Positions 58,701 to 63,948 of a stretch of DNA of 64,000 nucleotides are shown here, piece by piece. The notes beneath the pieces are model-generated. The model searched no databases. It had not been told where the DNA came from and saw nothing but the letters and a program-made list of their open reading frames with translations. The DNA lies in the NCBI RefSeq assembly GCF_042650605.1, contig NZ_JBHSBN010000008.1, positions 186,001-250,000 of the forward strand, in the 5' to 3' direction. How positions within the stretch are numbered: the stretch's first letter is position 1; each line of letters begins with the position of its first letter. Source of the stretch: Micromonospora_J zhanjiangensis. GTDB taxonomy: Bacteria > Actinomycetota > Actinomycetes > Mycobacteriales > Micromonosporaceae. The position numbers and the translations under genes are program-made.

Positions 58701-61700
58701 CCGGACGATCGTGCAACTGATCGCCGACCGGGTGATGGGTCGGCGCACCATGGAGCTGGACGACCTGCGCTGGCAGCACGACAGCAGGGACCGGCCCTGG
58801 CTGGACGACGACGTCCGGCGCACGATCGGCAACCAGATCGTCGACCTGGCGCACAACGGACGCGACCTGGCCCAGTCGTTCGCCGACCGGCTCGACGGAA
58901 CACACCCGGGCCCGCGGCCGGGTGGACAACCGGCGGTGTCGCCGGGCCACCGGGCGGTCGCGGAGGCCATCCAGCGGACGTTGGTCGGCCGGCAGCACGG
59001 CGGGGGCAGCGTCCGTATCGAGACGCACGACGCGGGCAACAGCGTGACTGAGGTCCGGTACCGGATCGAACGGCCCGGGTGGGCCCGCAGCGTCGAGCTC
59101 CGGCTGCACTTCCGGGACGGCGGCGAGGGCGGGGCGGTGACCCCGACGGATGACCGGATCCGGTTCTCCCCCCGCAGCCAGCTCGGCTGGCTGCGGCCGG
59201 ACCACTACGCGAGCCGGTTCGACTTCGACGTCAACGTGGACGCCGACCCGGCCCGGATCGCCCGGACCCTGGACCGGATCACCGACAACCTGTTGTTCGA
59301 TCGGGAACACCGGCTGCCGTGGCGGCAGCGGTTCTATCAGGACCTGCTCCCGGCCGCCGGTCGGGGTGCGGCCGCCGTGGGCGTCGGAATGCTCACCGCG
59401 GCACCGCTCGGCATGTTGGCGGGTGTCGGGGCGGGCATGATGCTGTTCGAGGGCGGCATCAACCGGTTGAACCAGTTCCGGATGAACGACCTCGAACTCA
59501 TGCAGGCCCTGGCCGGTACGGACGTCCGCGACGTCAGCCCGCAGGACCTGCGGGACGGGCTGCGCGAGCAGCGCGATCCGGTGCAGGATCTGGAACGCCG
59601 GGCCCGCGAGCTGGAACGGCAGTTGGCTGCGGATCCGCGTACCGCCGACGAGGTGGCGGCGATGCGCGACCGGTACGGCGACATCCCCACCCCGGACGAC
59701 GTCCTGCTGCCCGAGGTGAGTCGGCACGTCGTGGATCTGCCCGACCTGCCGCGGCACGCCAGGATCCATCCGGTCGACGGCGCGGACAACACGTTCCAGG
59801 TCTCGTTCCGGGGGGCGGGTAGACGCCCGGAGGTGATCACCTTCGAGATCGGCACCGGACGGGGTGACGCCGTGGTGACCGCGCACCGGGTGAACTCCGA
59901 CGTCACGCACGAGCTCCGCGTGGACCCGACCCGGTCGCCGGAGGAGATCACCCGCGGGGTACGGGAGTGGCTGAATCACGAGATCGAGCGGGTGGCGCAC
60001 AGCCCGTCTGGCCTGGCCGGTGTCAAGCCGCGGCTGCTCAGCTTCGGTCGGGATGTCCGCAACCAGGTGTTCTCCGGGTTGGTCAACCTCGGCTTCAAGG
60101 CGTTCGTACCCGAGCCGGCGCCCCATCCGGCGCCCGGCCATCCGCAACCGGCCCATCCGCGGCCGAGCACGCCGGCGTCCCGGGTGGGCGAGGCCGCGAC
60201 CGGGACGGGTGTGATGACCGGCAACTCCGCGGTCGGTGCCGGTGCCCGCGAACTGGCCGGTGTGGCGGCGGACCACGAGCGGGAGTCGGTCAGCATGTCC
60301 CGCTCGGAGCTGCTGCGGCGTTACTTCGGCACCGCGCCGGACGATCACCTGGCCGTCTTCCGGTCGGATGCCGACCAGCTGCTGCACCGGACCTGGTGGG
60401 CGCACGACCGGATCCAGCATCTGGAGGAGATCGCCCGGTCGCTGCCGCCGGACGAGCGGCCGCCCCTGTTCCGGGACGGTGACGTGACCCGCTCCGGCCC
60501 GCCGGCCGTCTGGGGCGACGGAACCCCGCCGCACGGCCACGACGGCACGACCCCGCACGACGATGGCACGCCCTCGCACGACGGTGACGGGACCCGACCG
60601 CAGGACCACGACGGCACGACCCCGGACGCGACCCACCGGGAGGAGGCACCCACCACCGACCGGAACGACGCACCCACCACCGACCGGAACGACGCACCCA
60701 CCACCGATCGGCAGGACGGGCCGGTCGTGGACGGGCGGGACTCCGGGCTGCACGTCCGGCACGAACGGCCCGCTGCCACGGAGCACGGTGCTTCGCCGGA
60801 GGCGTCAGCCCGGGACGTCGAGCGGGTACGCCGGTTCGAGGTCGAGTTGGGGCGGCAGTTCTTCGCCGACCCGGCCGCCCGGCAGGCCGCCGACGCGGCC
60901 CTGCACCGGCTCGTTGACGCGCTCGCCGCGCTGCACCACCCGGAACACAGCCGGGCCGACGTCGAGGCGATGCTCTTCGGCGAGGACTTCCGCAACGCGG
61001 GACAGGTCAGCGCCGAGCACACCACGCTGACCGAGGTGCGGTCGCAGGGCAATCTGCGGATGCTGATGACCGCCTTCTACAACGGCGTGCTGGAGAGCCA
61101 CCACCCGCTCGACCTCAAGCACACGCTGACCAGGGTGCTGGGCGAGGAGGGCTGGGAATCCCGGCTGCGCGAGGCAGGTCTGGACGTCGAGCGACTGCGC
61201 CCGGTCCGGGACCGGCTGCTCGCCACCGACAGACCGGACCTGATGGACACCCGTACGCTGGCCGGTGCCGACGGGCACGGTGGGCTGATCGCGGCCGAGC
61301 ACGCGGCCAGCCAGCAGGCGAGGACGGAACGGACGCCCGAGGAGCAGCGGGTGTTCCTGCGGGACCGTCGGAGCCTGGTCGAATTCGGCACACCGCTGCA
61401 CGACGCGGAGTACCGCGCACTGGTCGAGCACGACGCGATCACCATGGTGGGACAGCACGCCGAGGCCGTGCCGGCGGACCGGGTGCCGTACACCGCCGAC
61501 GGCGAGCCGGACGTGCAGGCGCTGCTGCGGCGGCCCGACGTCCTCGCCGTACACGTGAACTATGCCTCGGACGGACGCGGCGGCCACCTCACCGACGCCT
61601 CCGGCGCGCGGGTGGTCCGCGAGGTGTGGCTGGAGGTCCGCGACGGCGAGCGGGTGGTCAACCCCCGGCTGCACGACCTGCCGCCCGGTGCCTTCGGCCC

Positions 61701-63405
61701 GGAGTTGCCGGTCGGCTGGGTCGACGGCTCGGCGCGCTACGCGATGAATCCCGAACACGCCTGGCACCGCGAGGTGGTCGACGGTTCGGGACTGCCGGTC
61801 ACCGCCGGTATCTCCGGGACCGCAGCCCGACTGCTGGCCGCGTTCGACTGGCTGGACGTGCCCGACTCCGCCCGGGTCGGGTTCCTGCACGCGCTGCTGG
61901 GCTGGATGCTGCCGTCCGGTGACCACTCGCTCTACGAGGTGTTGCGGGGCGCCCAGTTGACCGCCCCCGACCTGCTGCTGGGCGAGCCCGGCCGGGGTTT
62001 CACCACCCTCGCCGACATGGTGAACCGGATTCCCGGCCTGGCCGACCATCCCGAGATCGTGCACCGGGCGGTCGAGCTGTCCGGCGCGGAGCCGATCGCC
62101 GACCACCACACTCCGGCCGAGGCCTTGGACCGGGCCGCCGAGGTGCGCTCCGACACCGGGGAACTCGACGGCCAGGGGCTGCGCCGGTTGGTCGACAGCC
62201 TGCCCACGGTCGAGGGCCTGGACGGTCATCCCACGGTTCGCGGGCTCGCCGAACTGCTGCACCACGACGGGCCGGTGGACAGTCCGGGCGCGGCGCAGCG
62301 GCAGGCGCTGCTGCGGCACGCGGCCGAGGCGTTGGGTCGTCCGGCCGAAGGGCTGACCATCGACCGGATCGGCGGTCCGGGCGGCGCCAAGGGCGCGTCC
62401 GGCGCACCGGTCTTCTGGATCCGGGACGAGGCCGGCGCCCGGGTCGCCGTGGTCAAGGTCTTCCCGAAGGTCGAGGAGTTCGCCCGGGAACTGTCCGCGC
62501 TGCAACGCCTGTCGGCCGAGTCCTTCGACCGGCTCGACGTACCGCGGGCGCTGTCGGTCGGCGTGGCCCGCGCGACGGACGCGACCGCGGGCGTACTGGT
62601 CAGCTCGGTCGCCAAGGGCCGACCGCTGGACGACCTCATGGCGGCGGTCCGGGACGCCGGACCGGAGACCCGGGCGGCCGCCGTCGCGGACCTGGGCCGG
62701 GCGATGCGGGACACCGGCGCGGCCCTGGCCGAGCTGCACAACCGGCCGGCCGACTCGGGTGGCCCGGTGGCCGACTGGTTCGCCGACCGGCCCGGTGTCA
62801 CGCGGGCGTTCGACGCGATCCGGGAATGGGCCGGCCACGAGGGCTTCCAACGCCGGTACGGATTCGACGGCGAGCACCTGATCCGGCGGTTCGAGGAACT
62901 CGGCGCGGCGATGCGTCGTGACCCCGGCGCCGCCGCCCTGGTGCACGGCGACCCGCATCCGGGCAACTTCTTCCACGACCCGGTCACCGGTCGGGTGACC
63001 GTCATCGACCTGGAGGGCATGCACAGCTCGATGGACGCGCACGGGCGTCCGGTCGGCGTCGCCGCGCTGGACGTCGGCGTCTTCGAGCGGGTGATGTCCG
63101 CGTTCGCGCACAACTTCGACATCGCGCCGCTGCTGCCGGAGCTGCAACGACAGTTCTTCGACGGTTACCAGGACGCGGGCGGCCGGCCACTGCCGGAGCA
63201 CGCGTTGACCTGGTCGCGGGCGTCCGGGCTGGCGCTGGCCCTGCACGGCACGCGACGCATGCTCTTCGGCGAGGTGCCGCACGACGCGTCCATCATCCCG
63301 GAGAACCTGGCCCGGCGGGCCCACGACCAGTTGGCCGAGATCCGGCGGATGCTCGACGGCACCGATCCGGCCGGCCCGGACGGACGGCCCCGGTCACCCG
63401 GATGA
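43741..63405 (+). CDS. Giant multi-module ESX-type polymorphic toxin-like protein (6554 residues)
   Basis: One uninterrupted frame with a GGGGGAGGGGGCGGG ribosome site. Order: residues 1-115, helical WXG100-like domain (W78-Q-G80); 124-153, hydrophobic helix, then an amphipathic region to about 354, as in CpnT-type proteins; Ser/Asp and Asp/Arg linkers to 1085; 1087-1500, module with HESVH (1328-1332), zincin-like; 1655-1820, coiled coil; 1860-2120, papain-fold deamidase-like with C1931, H2036, D2051; 2140-2535, long His/Ala/Arg-rich coiled coil; 2555-2840, PD-(D/E)XK-like (D2742, D2753, K2755); 3274-3420, GNAT-like; about 3547-3586, a stretch read out of frame; 3820-4000, caspase-like (H3884, C3928); 4040-5440, repeated alpha/beta units with hydrophobic hairpins near 4719 and 5204; 6220-6545, phosphotransferase/kinase fold (K6239, HGDPHPGN with D6404 and N6409, D6423). 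No signal peptide; ESX export is inferred. The function of the whole protein is unknown. Confidence 0.85.
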   Translation: MPGGNAADSALNELGEFFDKMTEWIPAAGGWFREMVIEWPEADYDRLYDLADHYAEAAQLYNDHLQDIFGYLNDLEAWQGDGAADAARARFQEYIDEISGMAEGLSVMHEGVQSKALEIESAKWMAIINIVMMAIALVQLILTAWTGVGLAVGAGEFATARAAIWGLMKKLLAKMWEQVFKFGFRHTLKAATRQTIQAGVRKLAVTALRSGLTYAAFVGGSKAIITGIQQFEGHDPFAEKNFWGRFGVELVDSFLAGAIGGPLTLGIQNRFTEAIAYGLGQTLENFSQMGRDQLLEAMLGKDAAKNSVWYSGMNLKNAMQGVTPAILVQGIVTDFRGGHNLGGGHLGRGVSNLFGADGARTSHPGTADLGGTHNAPSPATDGANAHTTGTGDGTNTSTSTADTGGGQATATTPSLADGSTSTSGSTSTGGRDGSTGTSGSSRDSSAGSSGSRDSGSSSSGQRDSGSSSSGQRDSGSSSGSRDSSSSGQRDSGTRSTSTHDGNSASAGSHDNASSGSRDSGSSSNARHEGTPAPATPVHPDAGTPSAPHDGTPSAAEPSRGDTGSTRSDTTVADPHRADSSSTTAHADPPPGPPPETASSGTQHATPDAGTTATGHQPDGATHQSGGEHRADPLRSETPAAASRGDNGGPPSHSATDGGHTADGGSAATHDGGQARADGDGSRDGGSDAPPAHHQGDGGDPPNQGDRNGQQGDRQAPTRDGDTSAAGDRDKPKWYQFKKRFEVSYETALADRFGASPEGGLDGRQPPHLTPEMVQQALNARPESLNHYGRHLRNYLEQHFSQPDGAGGRRPLDAAAIGNKLDQLRGSSAHPTRPENGRHADPEPSDDGTTTTDPEHAGADGSTRPDDATPVPDGERMPAEPGVREPDGTAPDHRVGTDDGVPARGRDGAVAEPRNPDRTGAEPDGRPARSDDGARPADRDGARPADRDGAPDRDGGTTRDGEGSPRRDREDVAARDRDDAPSRDRDGSPTRDREGARDQDRTPTQDRTPVRDRDAGPEPGHDGTRHDDGARRHDGTPERDHDGAPERDRDGAPERDRDLASTAEHERAPGNAGPEHTRTPDVEPELVPADNLGPAYPSVQGRTGADLPRQVHELVDQAKARLSERYPADAIAARLRELDHIADLADRLQHSADRARHGGDLRDVVQRVRDLSREINGYADRHRDWQNFDERGRVTDPGWRDLHGVDPLNSVELANRIMGIDPETHQFHALDRAMAIAKIGDVMGPEFEAHAMKTLDRTIPLDLEHARARLSPEEFNRLREQIERRPAAFHDAEADLTFINAEGVARHPLTGAEGSYPRPISAVAATVVHESVHALQPSWSLLRDEIRTDVPPEHQSEVAFRIRFEREFQGFAAQQQFLRGLTGGRSPDLAGDPRIPGTDRYRELADMSPAQLRNRVVTAYGIPPQFAPHDIASEHPELNPTSVTEQARSAIQEGTHPDPTQRLRGGVIGPITRHLAETHGIDLGEIRRQHTAQVFPDLPEHRSPNTPEHPPPTPDEPTGHRDDPEAERPLFNRDEPAHRTDSENGPAPVRDNAPTRDHDGATTHDAAARDGAPERDRDDSGHHDGARDHDGARDHDGARDHDGVRDHDGARERDLVPAGAPEPGSPHRPDPGHPGHGPEPGARHDPPGEGTRAKLFDRIRDRLSNLFDGGRADAQRDLAEQHERTRHEAQVREAQRQFVRDVEGRPEVRQARHEAHQASLDEQRARADAAAEHARAATARAEAAKARADAQLERARAEHMGPWEESTRRHADQVDAYAKQRADEAQRAEQRAQASEQRAADARTRLQEANARADRITAEARGNQDAAWRWANVDAERGFDRVGVSEGGGVVREGPRVSALTGRDVPPPVWANRPYGQVGGLRHPLHVDQARLERALADGHGGYPRTPDPKGPWLRLLNAFGIDGDPTRTQNCLDTVAALYDTYVHGRPTVAAPRTFDGYHASNPRMPLGGEAGGPGRMERLTGGRYQSLLADVSNQHPAQAAPKVGDAFQQLHRQLLAGGHGSFASIITAWRGGGSHAWAAVNHDGVVHFIDPQGGRVVVAVPDHLGNLRYVDPHSGQDVGHPVHDQGVITTMDALVVDRNGHPMPFADRPPGTWNTEPLPPEYLHRQPPHIQATEATNATRSALDTERNAARHHTDQANQARQAEQQHAADLATARQQAQDAGQRAGVHENQRDAAWSAAHQRDQVAAQHEAAARHHAEREHTGTPPERQQAHQLAEQHRAGAEQARHEAQRLRDAAHQQEGLRRQAEFDQQRAGERASNAENQWRDAARVAEWAEHTAGLHEQRAAQAEARLAQQTDQAATAHHQRAAQHRAETAQHAQDAAHRAPNDPVRPLAQQRAQHHQRLADVAQHAGDHYRAAHQRGLSADHHERLARDHTQRAERHRQQSAAHDRAAHEHEQRRAEAEERARALDAEAVELRRAAGELAAREHPADRQQAEEHLRRAEAHERAAGQHRDEATQHAAARDQARADAAYDGQVAQAADAAATAERHAAATDRTAEQQHHAAAAEAHQNLRGWQNVDPGSPETPRTGEFRPDDLPDHLRSRYDALHDPHAREQFARMHSQIGNEQHLAAALDGMEKKAHAQGSTLEEALADRHEQAQAKHAARQEETPPPPDVIREIDAQLNAISDVRAWIDAYAERHPEVRGIDSWRQDLNDEVRPLQKERLGQGRPSVQLARDHGNTVQGVEGEVELAERTADVQEVGRKVSLTGPDGKLYESDVDVVADGGRKWLDAKNYNQFGMGSRTFEKLSDQLRRQLIIAALGGEFHVDGHPPQLEWHFTRGVDAQVAAALEGTRARHPVTGVELPHHVKIVGERLGPPGEGARTADPAAPGAPEHSGGAPGTPEPPGGAPGVPHQTGPAEAPTHPGAHPGSPTGVPGPTHPASPQHGMGFLPDGRPPHVGDVSRPELLWSAGQVARTDFGNDGIVGVRPEGGLVRVDTADGRTTWFRPEVGHGMHNVAETTMRAGTPQDPHVSVVNHRVAGEHLTRAWVREITETVHQQRAEAHRPESQGLIRRAMHRLAALFGHQDAPTHQVDPHQRALMNDRNVLLRQISMATTPEHRAALVRDLAGVDHELAGLGRSAHPFAGAGTPTHGAPPWAAVVNSGPVRQTPTYHGQPSVHQGPWAHQAPPVHQVPPAPHQAPAPPHQGHPAPHQAPPHEVPRPEHHAPPPRPAPRDVPVDPGPRAHQAPPIHLNPPPMHHDAANGTPAPRHAEPSLHPDGHTDLSRADGQAPTDSAPWSGADHPPSATDLIPRTDAEASAWDGAIRTALADRVGGFEHGGMRSRIDLLDDRQVTVYRDAVVMRPDVVHPEHGLVGNVVIELRRTVDGEVVARYVTFHMSDRLQGHGFIGAFTRDLEGWFADSGVARIEVRAASTVGGYAWARAGFDWAPGQSHRAEQVLDRLRNELDRLDDDIALVHRWQAGDPSVDIQGLRERHGVDDPADLRDQLARQRDGAQDILDRAARHSFGSDGYPTPAEISRAGWTGQRGPESSWIGKRAMLGSLWEGVKTPQHVTPAHDGTDGGREARGTGGGQAHRLPESPGERPGDGVHLRLPDDGPAPGVRGLTDPPDHRATIAAAVAEAAGEGGGTRVDETRPADGRSRIERILSGELVEASPAHAPERHAAAPSGPLRHTVELPHDRYADGLRRTVDDLIARGYEPIRSENLWTDGRSGGVVTHWRDPGTGQHFQVRIDTPESRAAHQAALDRLAARGVDVSAEHQRDLLAREQAARAAVRVPEGLDDVRLPHRTSIAEALAGVVPGDHATPGQHPGGSSHRDTAPTHRDDAPEAGRPDDRQASDDGPGRWDNRPDHHQLPLVRGEEALQALRDFVRDTRSGLELTGDPEMRRYAEALRAEPGVVKIALHGLENGQVVVGGHRMSGADLARGLAELHRTGRIDLGTGRIKLVSCHSGAGHHPVAAALARQLGREVTGATDKVWTYLDGTEIVSSPDARDGRVPTEPADGRWRTFGPDGREIDAGPANQGTVNPATTAQPSAGGGTRAGPLTHVGSDGRNHAVGDGWRSHRDPDGHLHRPGDREGSYRDGTDHRDYHRYGDRPGTYRTERTFQLRDSVTGERVNDPSTDPSRTVDHHAVVDPPETHQSHRQPDEVVQAQRDLDAARQALQQHRDGTLRPMMDELGVRNLSELSSRRLSGTIQRLEAASADPAHQRAVRSLQDAALRHADLVGDVRKAAGEVPRAAARHVLADRFDIHPDDVLTGRPGEGGRAGGEFAVAGFDRNNHRLVVLETGDLTGSTHRLQDGTLTERGTPEYVRDVLQTSSRLHEHLQRHPELLDELHRALRRGDLTVEMHRVRVDVDGNHHVSVTTERARLDGLDLRGVADRLPPASSAMDARLGERLHHAAQRIAHVFEPGGPRHGIDRVSVVDAHTLDVQPSRGRPYRIELALGAADGAPFTVRLGEGGVHRVEFSADHADGLSRAELDRLVTRAIGHTGGEVAAGRGGRLGRFVGLHGGRLNGHDALVNDPTPGRSARRPSHGDLVRLAEFDALARLHEHLTGPERAAVEAELGRFIERHGLREGMPGADVRNVMARRHLSDTAAGLLDDLRDWRRDSDPVVAGTRKLLVDRHHDGARITPVRVRDQQHFRVEPNNWVGEGRASFTYELRSGDVPGGVARFEAGGLQQHFVLVVDRAQFAAHHPDGPVDPFLGRRFRVALHQVITDHIRQEHDRAPDVPARLRDRVWTNAPSVAGAVTTTAVAALSGNPRLAIGGVARTVADVATNLHSGRRLELEALERGHDRTLAMMPDRSAVEGGRLQSDIEHSYRVAADFAEGALGDRSLMDRTVTPDPERTAGTNPIPESEANALRGEVKQRIDRIIQRLGTEPIDHLRRLTELPGDRYRLVVGRGVKPVLHVEVGHTPDPSKIEVRYTEGQITLRVPPELGHPGADLHTAVRDALAAVAERQHMINLDRSLVVRFEKSMLAQGLSALPLFLAGENLVARLGTVITSSGAARTIVQLIADRVMGRRTMELDDLRWQHDSRDRPWLDDDVRRTIGNQIVDLAHNGRDLAQSFADRLDGTHPGPRPGGQPAVSPGHRAVAEAIQRTLVGRQHGGGSVRIETHDAGNSVTEVRYRIERPGWARSVELRLHFRDGGEGGAVTPTDDRIRFSPRSQLGWLRPDHYASRFDFDVNVDADPARIARTLDRITDNLLFDREHRLPWRQRFYQDLLPAAGRGAAAVGVGMLTAAPLGMLAGVGAGMMLFEGGINRLNQFRMNDLELMQALAGTDVRDVSPQDLRDGLREQRDPVQDLERRARELERQLAADPRTADEVAAMRDRYGDIPTPDDVLLPEVSRHVVDLPDLPRHARIHPVDGADNTFQVSFRGAGRRPEVITFEIGTGRGDAVVTAHRVNSDVTHELRVDPTRSPEEITRGVREWLNHEIERVAHSPSGLAGVKPRLLSFGRDVRNQVFSGLVNLGFKAFVPEPAPHPAPGHPQPAHPRPSTPASRVGEAATGTGVMTGNSAVGAGARELAGVAADHERESVSMSRSELLRRYFGTAPDDHLAVFRSDADQLLHRTWWAHDRIQHLEEIARSLPPDERPPLFRDGDVTRSGPPAVWGDGTPPHGHDGTTPHDDGTPSHDGDGTRPQDHDGTTPDATHREEAPTTDRNDAPTTDRNDAPTTDRQDGPVVDGRDSGLHVRHERPAATEHGASPEASARDVERVRRFEVELGRQFFADPAARQAADAALHRLVDALAALHHPEHSRADVEAMLFGEDFRNAGQVSAEHTTLTEVRSQGNLRMLMTAFYNGVLESHHPLDLKHTLTRVLGEEGWESRLREAGLDVERLRPVRDRLLATDRPDLMDTRTLAGADGHGGLIAAEHAASQQARTERTPEEQRVFLRDRRSLVEFGTPLHDAEYRALVEHDAITMVGQHAEAVPADRVPYTADGEPDVQALLRRPDVLAVHVNYASDGRGGHLTDASGARVVREVWLEVRDGERVVNPRLHDLPPGAFGPELPVGWVDGSARYAMNPEHAWHREVVDGSGLPVTAGISGTAARLLAAFDWLDVPDSARVGFLHALLGWMLPSGDHSLYEVLRGAQLTAPDLLLGEPGRGFTTLADMVNRIPGLADHPEIVHRAVELSGAEPIADHHTPAEALDRAAEVRSDTGELDGQGLRRLVDSLPTVEGLDGHPTVRGLAELLHHDGPVDSPGAAQRQALLRHAAEALGRPAEGLTIDRIGGPGGAKGASGAPVFWIRDEAGARVAVVKVFPKVEEFARELSALQRLSAESFDRLDVPRALSVGVARATDATAGVLVSSVAKGRPLDDLMAAVRDAGPETRAAAVADLGRAMRDTGAALAELHNRPADSGGPVADWFADRPGVTRAFDAIREWAGHEGFQRRYGFDGEHLIRRFEELGAAMRRDPGAAALVHGDPHPGNFFHDPVTGRVTVIDLEGMHSSMDAHGRPVGVAALDVGVFERVMSAFAHNFDIAPLLPELQRQFFDGYQDAGGRPLPEHALTWSRASGLALALHGTRRMLFGEVPHDASIIPENLARRAHDQLAEIRRMLDGTDPAGPDGRPRSPG
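45097..45230 (+). repeat. 30-bp Ser-rich coding repeats in the giant gene
   Basis: Two near-identical 30-bp units (45097-45126, 45127-45156) encode DSGSSSSGQR, followed by degenerate copies to about 45230. They form part of a Ser/Asp/Gly-rich linker. Confidence 0.85.
48484..48573 (+). repeat. 18-bp coding repeats (HDGARD) in the giant gene
   Basis: Five tandem 18-bp units encode HDGARD or close variants in the linker after the zincin-like module. Confidence 0.9.
54392..54496 (+). pseudogene. 5' fragment of another gene embedded out of frame in the giant gene
   Basis: Within the giant frame, codons from 54379 to about 54490 have mostly A or T in third position and include rare CTA, GTA and CTT, while a different frame has almost pure G/C third positions. 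That frame begins with GTG at 54392, eight bases after GAGG (54380-54383), reads MAKLIDFRKVRENGQEMEYI..., and stops after 34 codons at TGA 54494-54496. The peptide looks like the start of a small cytoplasmic protein such as an immunity protein, cut off by recombination. The family is not recognised with certainty. Confidence 0.65.
60646..60717 (+). repeat. 24-bp coding repeats (APTTDRND) in the giant gene
   Basis: Three tandem 24-bp units encode APTTDRND, APTTDRND and APTTDRQD in the linker before the C-terminal third of the giant protein. Confidence 0.9.
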
Positions 63406-63573
63406 TCCCGGCCCGCCCGGTGGCCCCGGTCATCCGGTCGATCCGGGAGGACCTGGTGGCCAGGCCGGAGACGGTGCCGGACCGGACCTGCGGCACGCCG
63501 CCGAGGCGCTGGCCGCGACCCGCCACCTCCCCGCCCATCCGCGTGCTGTTGGAGCCGCGTACGGCGCCGCGGA

Positions 63574-63948
63574 TCAGTTCGGCGTGATCCGGCGTCGTTG
63601 CTCGGGGTCGGCGGTCGCCGGGTCCGCCGGCGCGCTCGCCGCGTACGCGTCCGCGACCCACAGCCACTCGCCGGGGTCGAGCAGGTGGGACGGCTCGTCA
63701 CCGCCGTAGCTGATCCGGTCGTCGGCGGGCGGCATCGCCACCTCGTCGGGCAACCGGAACAGGAACTCCCGTGGCCGGCCGCACCGGTCGCAGGCCCCCG
63801 TGTAGCGGGTGGCCATACCGCCGTCGGGCAGGACCACCACGGCACTGTCCCGGGCGAACCCGGACCCGCCGCACTCGCACGGCCGCAGGTCCATGTAGAG
63901 ATGCGCTTCCGCGCTGGTTCGACTCAGAGGCGGCACCTCGCGTTCCAC
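63574..63948 (-). CDS. Hypothetical protein with Cys pairs (possible zinc binding)
   Basis: 124 residues. Two cysteine pairs, C-E-C-G and C-D-R-C-G, flank a strand (SAVVVLPDGGMATRYTGA), which suggests a zinc-ribbon-like knuckle; the flanking AEAHLYMDLRPCECGG and RPREFLFRLPDE look like a conserved beta domain. The C terminus is Ala/Pro-rich. The start is GTG at 63948 or GTG at 63936. It converges on the giant gene. Similar small proteins may be common near toxin loci in this group, but I cannot confirm that here. Function unknown. Confidence 0.68.
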   Translation of the reverse strand: MEREVPPLSRTSAEAHLYMDLRPCECGGSGFARDSAVVVLPDGGMATRYTGACDRCGRPREFLFRLPDEVAMPPADDRISYGGDEPSHLLDPGEWLWVADAYAASAPADPATADPEQRRRITPN

